64,000 bases of DNA, from the NCBI GenBank assembly GCA_963971225.1, contig OZ020269.1, positions 40,817,264 through 40,881,263 of the forward strand. The letters run 5' to 3'. Below, piece after piece: positions 51,042-60,857 of this stretch. Source of the stretch: Melieria omissa (lineage: Eukaryota; Arthropoda; Insecta; Diptera; Ulidiidae). The position numbers were made by a program, and so were the translations under genes. Each line of letters begins with the position of its first letter. Positions within the stretch are counted from its first letter, which is position 1. The notes beneath the pieces are model-generated. The model made no database searches, had not been told where the DNA came from, and was given only the letters and a program-made list of their open reading frames with translations.

Positions 51042-54000
51042 GATTAGATTAGATTAGATTTGGGATTCGGACAACACCTGCCCGAGACACTGCGTCCAAG
51101 TAGTGAACTATTGTGTCATGTCCCTCTACGTTACTGGAGGAGTTCGTGTCCTCCAATGTTATCTAGGAACTCCTTTAGTTTCCTTAGATTCATTTCAGAC
51201 AAATCTCTCGTCTGTATTACCTCCTTCCCTAATATTCGCTTTCTTGCGTGTATTAGGGCAGTGCATTCAGTTATAATATGTATAGAAGTCTCTTCTTCTT
51301 CCATACAAAATCTGCAAAGTTCGCTGTCCGTTAGTCCCAGACGCGCCTTATGCATATTTAGCAGACAGTGTCCACTTAGCATCCCCGTCATGATCCTGAG
51401 CTCCTTTCTGCTTAGGTCAATTAGGTACCTGGATTTCCTTTCCGAGTAGGCTGGAAAGAAAAGCTTGGAACATCGTTGCCCCATTGTGTTCGACCATTTG
51501 CGGTTTGCTCGATTAATGAATTCCTGTTTAACACAATGTCTGTAATGAGACTTGCTAACACCTATGATTGGTTCAGGTCCGTAGGGCCGGCTAGCAGCCC
51601 CATCCTTTGCCAATCTGTCCGCTTCCTCATTACCATCGTGCCCACAATGCGCAGGGATCCAGTGTATTATCACTTGGTTTTCCCTTGAGAGATCCTGGAG
51701 AACATTTGCTGTCTCCCAGACCAGTTTGGAGTCAAATGTCATCGAGCCTAGGGCCTTGATTGCCGCCTGGCTGTCTGACATTATGATTATCCTTTTCCTT
51801 CTAACATTGAGTGTTAGTAATTTCCTGGCACACACATTTATGGCAAAGACCTCAGCCTGAAAAATCGAGGCTTTGTCCCCAAGACTTACAGAAGACTGGA
51901 AACCGGAGCTAAATATTCCCGCCCCTGTTCCTTCTTCTGTCTTGGACCCATCGGTGTACCAGACAATGCCCTCACACGTGAGACTGATCTTTTTATCAGC
52001 CCAGTCCAACCTGTGAGGTATATACGTTGCGTAACTTTTTCTGAAGAGGTGCTTCTGGGGCATCTGGTCCAGAGGCATCCAAAAGCCTCCATCCCGCCTC
52101 CTGTCCCTCAGCAGAGATCGGTGGCCGATTGCCTGTGCATCCTTTGGTATGGATCCATTATGCATCAGCCTGTGTGTGCTATTGGTTGCTGCCATCTGTA
52201 CACTCAGTTCTAGCGGTAGCATTCCCAATATAACATTGAGAGCTGCAGTTGGAGTGGTTCTGAGACATCCTGTTATACAGGTATTCGCTAGTCTTTGTAG
52301 TTTCTCTAGCTTAGTCGCAGTTGTTACTTCTGTGGTTTTCTTCCACCAGACTATCGCTCCATAAGTGATAGTTGGCAGAATTACTAGGGTGTAAATCTTC
52401 TGAAGCCATTTCGGCCTCAGACCCCAGTTTTTCCCACAGATCCTCTTGCAGCTCCAGAGACTGCAGCTCCTGCTCTTGTAAGCATGCGATCTACGTGGGG
52501 TCTCCAGTTCAATTTACTGTCTAGAGTTACCCCTAGGCACTTAACCTCCTTCGAGTAGTTAAGTTCTTTACCAAAGATCCTAACCTGTCTTAGGTTTAAT
52601 TTCCTTTTAAGAGTGAAAGGCACTACAATGGTCTTATCTGGATTCACAGACAGTTTCTGTCTGACGCACCAGCACTCCACTGTATTCAACGCGTTCTGGA
52701 GCAAGTCTGAGACGGTTTGTCCATCTCTGCCCCTGACTGCGATTACTAGGTCGTCTGCATATGCAATGACTTAATGTCCCTGCTCTGTAAGAGAGCGGAT
52801 TAGTCCGTCAACGACCACAGACCACAGCAGCGGGGATAGGACTCCTCCTTGGGGACACCCCCTTGCTGTTTTTGCAGAGAGCTCTACCCCCCCTAAGCTG
52901 GACCAAATCACCCTGCTTTCGAGCATTGATGATATCCATCTTATGAGAGTGGTAGGCACCTGGAAGTCTTCTAGCGCTGTTTCTATCGCTTCGAAGGTCG
53001 TGTAGTTGAAGGCCCCTTCAATGTCTAAGAAACCTGCCAGGCAGATCTCCTTCACTTCCAGGGACTTCTCAATTTTGCCTACCAGCACTGATAGGGCCGT
53101 TTCTGTGGATCTACCTTTCTGATAGGCGTGTTGATTCGTGCTAAGGGGACACCGGGTTAGAATTTCTTCCCTCAGGAAGCGGTCAACAACCTTTTCCAGT
53201 CCCTTTAGCACGAAGGGCATTAGGCTTATTGGACTGAAGGATTTAGAGTCCTTCTTGTTGGATCTTCCAGGTTTTGGCAAATATATCACATTTACTGCTC
53301 TCCAGGCCTCTGGAATATATCCATATGCTAGACTGCATGAGTATATCTTTGTTAGAATAGGCGCTAGTATATTCATTCCCTTCTGCAAGAGTGCCGGGAA
53401 AATGCCATCTCTTCCCGGTGCTTTGTACGGGGCGGTTGATTCCAGCGCCCATTTAACTATTTGCGCATTGCACACGGCTTTGGCCGTTCTCCAATCTTCC
53501 CTACTTGGACAATACGACTGTCCCGTACTGTCAATCAGAGGATCGGCTGTCAATATGTTCGATCCCGGGAAGTGTGTATTAGTGAGTAGGGCAAGCGATT
53601 CCATCTCACTTTTTGTGGAGGACCCATCTACATCCACTAGAGTTCCGATTGGACAGGATTTTTCCATCGAGAGGATCTTCTGTAGCCTGCAACTGGAGGA
53701 CATATCTGATACGTCCTCACAGAACCGCCTAAAAGATTCTCTCTTGGCCTTCCTGATCTCTTGATTGTATTTAGTGAGGGTCTGGGAGTAGGTCTGCCAG
53801 TCATTATTGCGCTTAGCTCTGTTGAACAGTTTCCTTACTTCCTTCCTTAGCTTGCTAAGGTGACCGCTCCACCATGGCGTCTGCCTCTTAAAGGTCTTGG
53901 TCTTTAGGGGACAGTTTTCTTCATAGGCATTGAGGATGGATCCCTTGAGCGTTGTCGAGGCCCTTTCCAATCTGTCTATGGTATCTATCCTATTCTCTAT

Positions 54001-54120
54001 TCGAGAAAGAATAAGCTGTTCCAACTGGCTGCAGTAACTGCCCCAGTCGGTCTGTCTTTTTGGTCTAAATAACACCTTTTCAAGCTCCCGATTCCCTAAT
54101 GTGAACCTGATCTGCCTGTG
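51042..54120 (-). mobile_element. LINE B', 5'-truncated sister of LINE B
   Basis: Flanked by a 12-bp TSD GCTTTCGAAGTA (51030-51041 and 54121-54132). On the minus strand it is nearly identical to LINE B from the endonuclease end (CSDHRQIRF) to the (TAATC)n tail. Lesions: the Glu before VIAYADD is a stop (~52772), a frameshift near 52460 and a one-base change near 52405. RNase H part 52228-51131 is open. Typical dead-on-arrival insertion by target-primed reverse transcription. Confidence 0.93.
51131..54120 (-). pseudogene. LINE B' ORF2 remnant (RT, RNase H)
   Basis: Open from the truncation to 52771 (KSCPIGTLVDVDGSS, KAPGRDGIFPALL, QHAYQKGRSTE, GCPQGGVLSPLLW), then a stop replaces the residue before VIAYADD. 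The frame resumes 52704-52417, breaks again near AGAAVSGAARG (LINE B reads AGNALWSCKR), and continues 52228-51131 with RNase H (YTDGSKTEEGTG, FQAEVFAI, MSDSQAAIKAL) and the CRFCMEEEET finger. About five residue differences from LINE B over the last 365. Confidence 0.9.
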
Positions 54121-54434
54121 GCTTTCGAAGTATAAAAGATACAAAAAAATCAGAGCGACTAATATAGAACAGGCAGTTGACGATTTTGTCGCTAAGAAAC
54201 TTTTGTCCGACACTACTGCCACATTTTGTAAAATGTTACTAAAGAAAAGAGTTCTTTGGCAGGAAAAAGAAAAAGTTATAGCACAAAGCATGTTCTTTTA
54301 TTCTGCAGCTTTTTACCAATTCGTAAGCGACGAACTGAAATTAAATTTACCTTCTGAAACGTCGTTGCTAAGATGGGCACCAATAAAATCGTTGCAGCCA
54401 TAAGCCAAAGATTGTTTAGCATGTTTGAAAGTAT

Positions 54435-54949
54435 TGTAACGATAAGACAGTCTGTCGCTGTGCAAAGCAACCCTGTCGCTACGCGCCGTGCTATAATTCA
54501 ATCTGGCAACGACGGCCGTGATAATAAGGGATACTTTTAGGTCAACCTGGCAATGAGGGAAACTTTTAGTCCAACCTGGCAATGATGGCAACTTTTAGTT
54601 CAACCTGGCAATGACGGAAACTTTTAGTCCAACCTGGCAATGATGGTCGCGATCATCATGGAAACCTTTAGTCCACTCCGGAATGTGCAAGAACGATCTG
54701 CGCGATGGCCGGACAGGCATAAAAGGCAGCCGCGTGCGGCGCAGCGAGTCAGTCTGATTTTGACTAGTGAAGGTGCCACACGGAGCAATTGAGCAAATAC
54801 TTAAGTGTAAAGACAGTAAACTGTGAAGTTGGTAAAATAAAGTGATTGTTGATTTTCATTGACTGCGTTTGGATAATTAAAGTTGTTTTATCTTCAAATT
54901 GCACAATCCAGTGATACGTACTAGCCCACTAGAACTAGCATTCGTAACA
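54435..54949 (+). repeat. Gypsy copy 2, 5' LTR
   Basis: 515 bp, TGTAACGATAAG ... TTCGTAACA. Longer than the 3' LTR because U3 holds about five units of a ~30-bp repeat (AACTTTTAGTCCAACCTGGC). CATAAAAGGCAGC at ~54718 is the degraded TATA region. Confidence 0.92.
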
Positions 54950-54951
54950 TT

Positions 54952-54970
54952 TGGTGTCAGAAGTGGGATT
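54952..54970 (+). promoter_or_regulatory. Primer binding site, tRNA-Leu(CAA)-type
   Basis: TGGTGTCAGAAGTGGGATT begins three bases after the 5' LTR. Identical to the site in copy 1. Confidence 0.75.
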
Positions 54971-55089
54971 GTGGAAAATTGAAAATAAACGAAAAAAAAT
55001 TAATAAAATTATAAATCGAGGAATCGCCTGCGGGTGCTGCGTCGATCCAAAGTACGGCTGCACCGGCTGGACCATCAGAAGCATTAGAC

Positions 55090-56287
55090 ATGAGCCAGCT
55101 AATGATTGCAATAAAAGGCATGTTCGAGACTTCCAATCGTGAAAATCGTAAAATGTCGGCGTTGATGGCAGCGAAAATGGAAACTGCGAATCAAGAGATG
55201 GCACCGAAGCTGGAAACTACGAATCGGGAAATGGCAGCAAAAATGGAAACGGCGACCCATGAAATATCGGCGCAAGTGTCAGAGCGAATGGAAGTCAAGC
55301 TTCAGGAAAATTCTGCGCGCTTGGAACAGAAAGTGGAGGAAATCTCAGACAGGATTAATGGGAAAGTCGAGCACTTGGAGACGCGAGTAGAGCACTTGGA
55401 TAAACGAGTCGACGACCTGGATGATTCCCTGAACAAACGAGTTGAAAGTCTGGAAGACTCGATGAACAGAAAAATGGACGAGCGGCTTAGGGAGATACAG
55501 CCGCGAGAATGGTTGCCGCCGGTTCCGGAAAGTGTTGCCACCCGAGCAGAAGTGCCTACTTATGATGGGACTACGCCGTTCGATACATTCAAGCTGCAAT
55601 TCGACATGGCTGCTCTGGAAAATCAGTGGACCAATGTAAGGAAAGGCTCTTAAAGGTTCTGCGGCTGAGATAATAAAATCAGTTCCAGAATATTTACGAA
55701 GTGAGTACAAGACCGTCATAAGGGCGCTGGCAGCCAAATACAGCGACGAGCACAACAGAACGCTGTACTACTGTGAGCTGAAGAACCGCAGGCAAAGAGC
55801 CAACGAGGCGCTGCAGACATATGCAGCAGACATTGAGCGGCTCGTACAGTTGTGCTACCCGTCCTTCGGAGCTGATGACCTCGAGAGGATGAAGAATGAG
55901 GCGTTTATTGAAGGTCTTCATGATCCGGAGATACGTCGCAGTGCGTTGATGATGGGCAAGCCGACATTTAGGGAGACGGTGACCAGCGCGATGACATACG
56001 AGGCGACATGGATTGGGAGCACTCGGTATGCACATGCAAGGATACGCCAGATCCGGCCGGACAACGACATTTCGATCCAGGCCATAGGCTCGCCACCGGG
56101 CGGGCCGCGGGTGGTCTCCTCTAAAGTTGTTTGCTGGGTATGTGGCAAGCAGGGCCACATATCACGAGACTGCCGCCAACGAAAGAGGCGTTCCCGTTCT
56201 CGATCGCAATCGCCTGAAGCGAGGAATACTGACAATCGAGGCCCAACCAACAAGCGCAGGGCTGAGGACGGCGAGTCGTTAAACTAA
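55090..56287 (+). pseudogene. Gag of gypsy copy 2
   Basis: Begins MSQLMIAIKGMFETSN at 55090 without the SAP-like part seen in copy 1. A long coiled-coil region follows (repeated NREMAAKME and KRVDDLDDSLN heptads), then PREWLPPVPESVATRAEVPT. After AALENQWTNVRKGS a stop at 55651-55653 marks a frame change; the capsid continues from about 55655 (ALAAKYSDEHNRTLYYCELK in shifted frame) to the CCHC knuckle CWVCGKQGHISRDC (about 56132-56173) and an RS-rich tail, stop at 56285. One frameshift compared with a working gag. The knuckle binds the RNA genome. Confidence 0.85.
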
Positions 56288-56376
56288 AACGGGTCAGCCC
56301 AAAGGGGCGTGAGCTGATCCCCACAATCTGCCGCCCCACCGTCCTTGTCTCGCAGCTGAAACGACAGCCCAGCAGC

Positions 56377-56763
56377 TTGACGATTGAAGGAAGGATAGAG
56401 GGAAAGTTGTTCGTGTTGTCACTGGATACTGGAGCGTCATATTCGATCATAAAAAGGAAGCTTCTGAAGAACTGGGAACCGCTGCATGGCATACAGCTGC
56501 GGACTGCGACTGGCGAGTGCGCGTCGGTAAAAGGGAAAGTTACAAAATCGATTGCTATCGGCACCAGCAGCCTGGAACATGAGTTCATCGTCGCGGATAT
56601 AATGGACGACGTGATTATCGGCGTGGATTTCATGATTAGGCACGGTTTTACGCTGGACCTGAAGGAAAATGTGCTGAGATATGCCAACGTTGAATTCCCG
56701 CTGCACACCGGCTATGAGCGAAGCGTGGCGGTAAAGAAGGTTGTATCGACGAGTCGGCTGTGA
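56377..56763 (+). CDS. Aspartic protease region of gypsy copy 2 pol
   Basis: A 128-codon frame with the retropepsin active site LDTGASYSIIKRK (about 56420-56460) and the later DVIIGVDFMIRHG flap/hydrophobic segment. The protease processes Gag-Pol. It is separated from the gag stop by ~90 bp in another frame, so expression would need frameshifting or the join is damaged. Ends VVSTSRL with a stop. Confidence 0.8.
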   Translation: MTIEGRIEGKLFVLSLDTGASYSIIKRKLLKNWEPLHGIQLRTATGECASVKGKVTKSIAIGTSSLEHEFIVADIMDDVIIGVDFMIRHGFTLDLKENVLRYANVEFPLHTGYERSVAVKKVVSTSRL

Positions 56764-57015
56764 GTTGTAGAAGCACCGAAACAAGGACACGACAACATCA
56801 TCATCGGACGTACATTAGTGGAACCTAAGAATGGCAGAATACCAGTTAGAATACTGAACCCCCTGAGTGTTATATATATGATACAGATATGTCGGTAAAG
56901 ACGAGGTAATTGACGAGTGTAAGGAAGCTGTAGCAGTGGTGAATTGCGAGAGTAGCCCACCTGGGGGTAATAGAAAGAGCGGTTTCAACATGGACGTCAT
57001 ACCGCAAGAGAACCA

Positions 57016-58492
57016 GTGGAGCAGCGAGTTGACGGCCAAGCAGAAAAAGAAGGCGAGGTCACTCCTATAGCACTATGGGTCAATATTTGCGGCAGAAGCA
57101 GGCGGAAGAACGTAGACACCGGAAGTGTAAAACCGATTCGCCAACCGCCAAGACGAGTTCCTCTGGCCAAGAGGGAAGAGGTCACAAATTTGATCGAAAA
57201 GATGCGAAAAGAAAAGGTCATAGAGCCTTCGTCGGGCCCCTGGTGCTCGCCGGTCGTGCTAGTCAAGAAGAAAGATGGCAGTACCCGGTTTTGTGTGGAC
57301 TATCGGAAGCTCAATGATGTGACCAAGAAGGACATTTATCCACTACCTCGGATCGGTGACACCCTGGACACACTGTCAGGCACGCGGTGGTTCTCGACTT
57401 ACGCAGCGGCTATTGGCAGGTAGAGCTTGCAGACAAGGACAAGGACAAGGAGAAAACGGCTTTCAGTGTTGGCGATGGTTTGTGGCAGTTGACCGTCATG
57501 CCGTTTGGACTCTGCAACGCACCAGCAACATTCGAGCGGCTAATGGAACGCGTGCTGAAAGGGTTGCATTGGCGGACGAGTCTGGTGTACCTCGACGACG
57601 TAATCGTGATGGGTAAAAACTTCGACGACCACCTGGGAAAGCTAAAGGAGGTATTCGAGCGGATACAAAAAGCTGGGCTTAAACTCAACCCAAAGAAGTG
57701 CTCGCTGTTCCAAAAGGAGGTCAAGTATTTGGGTCATACGGTTTCCGCCCGCGGAGTACATACGGATGAAGACAAAATCACGGCGGTGAAGGAGTGGCCC
57801 CGGCCACGCAATCTACACGAACTCCGCAGTTTCCTGGGCCTGTGCACATACTACCGCCGATTTGTTCCGGGATTCGCGAACATAGCCAGCAGCTTGCACA
57901 AACTGACGAAAAAGAGCCAAGCTTTCGAGTGGAACGAGGAGCAGGAACAGGCTTTTGCACGACTGAAGGAAAAACTGTGCAGTGCTCCAATTCTGGCCTT
58001 CCCCGTGCCTGGGGAGATGTTTGTGCTGGATACAGATGCAAGCGGGAATAGTATTGGCGGTGTGCTATCACAGATAATAGATGGCCAAGAACAAGTGATA
58101 GCATACTACAGCAAAATTTTTTCTAAACCTGAACGCAACTACTGTGTGACACGAAGGGAGTTGCTGGAAGTATTCGTATGTGTGAAGCACTTCCACAAAT
58201 ACCTGTATGGTCAAAAGTTTCGCCTGCGCACAGATCATGCGGCATTGAGATGGCTTCTGAACTTAGGGATCCTGAAGGGCAATTGGCGCGGTGGATCGAG
58301 CGACTGCAGAGCTACGACTACACGATAGAGCATCGCAAGGGCAGTAGCCATGGAAATGCCGATGCCTTGTCACGCCGTCCGTGCAAAGTCGAATGCAGGC
58401 AGTGCTCGCGAGCCGAAAGCAAAGAACAGATAGTGGACGCCCGGTTGGTAAGCGTTATGCCAGAGGAAGAGTGGTCTGCGGAGAGGTTATAA
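57016..58492 (+). pseudogene. RT and RNase H of gypsy copy 2
   Basis: 57016-57400: RT fingers ([56 protein letters not shown]). A frameshift near 57400 moves to the frame 57387-58290 with [35 protein letters not shown], the catalytic YLDDVIVMG (about 57588-57614), KLNPKKCSLFQKEVKYLGHT and RNase H start LDTDASGNSIGGVLSQ. A second frameshift near 58260 leads to LARWIERLQSYDYTIEHRKG and HGNADALSRRPCK, stop 58490. Otherwise motif-complete. Confidence 0.9.
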
Positions 58493-58570
58493 AAGGACCA
58501 GCATGAGGATGCGGATCTTGCAAAAATCGTCGAAGGCAAGGAGCAAGGCGCACGTCCAGACTGGCAGGAG

Positions 58571-59785
58571 ATGGCCGGTGAAGGCCCGATCGCTAGGGGT
58601 TACTGGGCACAGTGGAAAAGTCTGTGGCTGAAAGAAGGATGCCTGTACCACGAATGGCAGGGCGCGGATGGTCGGACCAGCAACTCCCTAATGGTAGTGC
58701 CGAAATGCAGAATCAACGACGTCAACGAGGCATACCATAACGGCTGCAGTGGAGGGCACCTGGGTATCACCAAAACCGTCGCCAAAATAAAAAGACGATT
58801 CTACTGGGTAGGATGTCAGGAGTCTGTAGCCGAGTGGATTAAGAACTGCGACCGATGTTCAGCCGCGAAAGGACCGACAAGAAGATCTCGAGGCCGCATG
58901 AAGCAGTACAACGTGGGAGCGCCCTTCGAGCGGATTGCTATGGACGTCGCCGGCCCATTCCCAACCAGCACTCAAGGCAACAAATATGTGCTGGTGGTAA
59001 TGGATTACTTCAGCAAATGGCCAGGAGGCCACTACGATCTCGGAAAAGCTGGTAAACAACTGGGTAGCCAGGTTCGGAGTTCCGTTGGAGTTGCACTCAG
59101 ATCAAGGCCGGAATTTCGAGTCTGCGGTATTCAAGAAAGTGTGTGAGCTGCTGGGGATAAAGATAACGCGTACCACTTCGTTGCACCCACAGTCCGACGG
59201 CATGGTGGAACGCTTTAACCGGACACTGGAAGAATATGTTACCTGCGGAAAGTGGTAGGCAGGAATCAAAAGGATTGGGACACGCATATCCCAGTGTTCC
59301 TGATGGCGTATAGGTCAGCCCCGCACGACAGGACATCACTCACTCCAGCCCGAGCAGTGTTCGGCACAGAGTTGCGGTTACCCGCTGACTTGAAGTTCGG
59401 GGTAGTCAGCACGATGGGAGGCGCTAAGACGGACTACGTGGTCAATAAGCGGGCGGAACTGGAGGAAATTCACCAGTTTATAAGGAGCCGCACCAAACTG
59501 GTCAGCGATATGGTGAAAGCCAGATAGGATCTACGGGCCAACTCAGCAGGGTTCCAAGAAGGCGATCTGGTAATGCTCTACAACCCGCAGCGGAGAAAAG
59601 GTTTGCCTCCGAAACTTCAAGCGTCATGGGAAGGACCTTACGAAGTCGTGACTAGGATTAACGACGTGGTATACAGGATTCAACGTTGCAGCAATAAAGG
59701 CGCTAAGCTGAAGGTAGTCCATTTGGAGCGCCTGGCGCCTTATCACAGCGGAGCCTCGGCACTTGTTCGGGACGAACAAGTCTAA
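58571..59785 (+). pseudogene. Integrase of gypsy copy 2
   Basis: Zinc domain (EAYHNGCSGGHLGITKTVAK, CDRCSAAKG) and first Asp (MDVAGPF) in one frame; a small deletion near 59015 shifts frame before HSDQGRNFE (second Asp, about 59096-59115, read in another frame), then QSDGMVERFNRTLEEYVT (Glu). The same one-base deletion as in copy 1 lies at about 59242. The C-terminal part (VVGRNQKDWDTHIPVFLMAY, ..LYNPQRRKGLPPKLQASWEG, a GPY/F-type module with YEVVTRINDVVYRIQ) ends LVRDEQV at 59785, with a stop at 59525. It would insert the cDNA. Confidence 0.87.
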
Positions 59786-59796
59786 GTGGTGAGCAG

Positions 59797-60232
59797 TGTA
59801 ACGATAAGACAGTCTGTCGCTGTGCAAAGCAACCCTGTCGCTACGCGCCGTGCCATAATTCAACCTGGCAATGATGACCGCGATAATGGAAACTTTTAGT
59901 CCGGCCTGGCAATGATGGCCGCGATAATGGACACTTTTAGTCCAACCTGGCAATGATGGTCGCGATCATCATGGAAATCTGCGCGATGGCCGGACAGGTA
60001 TAAAAGGCAGCCGGGTGCGGTGCAGCGAGTCAGTCTGATTTTGATTAGTGAAGGTGCAACACGGAGTAATTGAGCAAATACTTAAGTGCAAAGACAGTGA
60101 AGTGTAAATCTGTGAAATAAAGTGATTGTTGGTTTATTTTATTGACTGCGTTTGAGAAACTAAGTGTGTTTTATTTTCAAATTACGCAATCCAGAGATAC
60201 GTACTAGCCCACTAGAACTAGCATTCGTAACA
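59797..60232 (+). repeat. Gypsy copy 2, 3' LTR
   Basis: 436 bp, TGTAACGATAAG at 59797 to TTCGTAACA at 60232. U3 carries three units of the ~30-40-bp repeat (AATGATGACCGCGATAATGG and variants). The AATAAA at 60116-60121 is a probable polyadenylation signal. Confidence 0.92.
59999..60007 (+). promoter_or_regulatory. LTR TATA box
   Basis: TATAAAAGG in the LTR, conserved in copy 1 (TATAAAAGG in minus view), followed ~30 bp later by GCGAGTCAGTCTG, a plausible start region with an arthropod initiator-like TCAGTC. Confidence 0.65.
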
Positions 60233-60857
60233 ATATGTTATGTGTACAATATGTTATCTGCACAAACAGAAGTTTGCAAATTCAAATAGTGAAATTTCAC
60301 GAAACTATGAAGTGTCTACGGAAAAAGGGACGGATGAAAGCTGAAAGAAAACGTAAAAATACACCAATTAACAGTAAAAGTACATAGCTTTCTTGTTTCT
60401 ATCTGTTGTTTTACAATGAGGGGCATAAGTGCTAAGTTTATAGTTCACCGACTTTGCGTTACTTCACGAAAGCTAATATAAATCGGCCGAAAACGTTTGT
60501 TATACATCTTTATATGCTGTTTATTACCTTAAGGTAAAAATCTGATAACATCACATACAAAAATTAATTTTAATTTCTATTTGTATATCGTTTTTTGCTT
60601 TTCCTGAAAAATGTGGAAAACTTGACTTAGCACCATTTTACTCTCAGCCGAAAAATGTTCAAATATTGTTTCGATTACATTTGCATTCAGAAATTCAAAG
60701 CTATACGAAGTTGACATTATTGATTCCCGCCCACTGCTCGTAGTTTCAAAACGCCGAGCAGCGATATTCGCTTTGCGATGATTGCTTAGTATTCACCGTC
60801 AACGTAACTGCAAAATAATCCTGATAAACACATCTGTAATTAAAAAAGAAAATCATA
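60233..60857. other. Spacer, possibly downstream part of P2
   Basis: The frame after the gypsy insertion stays open for about 45 codons (YVMCTICYLHKQKFANSN..) but shows no family motif. Otherwise no gene. Confidence 0.3.

Larger units (their letters stand above)
50384..54434 (+). pseudogene. P-like (THAP) transposase copy P2, split by LINE B'
   Basis: ATG 50384 opens a THAP domain: C-x2-C in KKCAICSC, FGFFKVRLFKFPKN, the invariant Trp in RNKW, and C-x2-H in FICDNHFEPKF (about 50560-50590), with stops at WIT* and after LLSLST. A linker follows (TESSAHLFNFNEIEDEIDQY), then KKGTKLSFLQKEILGRM and a Lys/Gln-rich coiled-coil-like stretch up to 51041. LINE B' is inserted there. After it (54133-54410) come KLLSDTTATFCKMLLKKRVL, IAQSMFFYSAAFYQFV and LKLNLPSETSLLRW, typical of THAP9/P-type proteins. 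Gypsy copy 2 cuts it at 54434. Catalytic core mostly beyond the cut or lost. Degraded by several stops. Confidence 0.65.
54435..60232 (+). mobile_element. Ty3/gypsy LTR retrotransposon, copy 2 (full length, frameshifted)
   Basis: LTRs at 54435-54949 and 59797-60232, PBS at 54952-54970, then gag, protease, RT, RNase H and integrase in order on the plus strand. The flanks GTAT (left) and ATAT (right) may be a 4-bp TSD with one change; ATAT is also at the flank of copy 1. Several frameshifts and stops disable it. No env ORF. Compared with copy 1 it keeps protease and RT but lacks the SAP-like start of gag. Confidence 0.93.
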
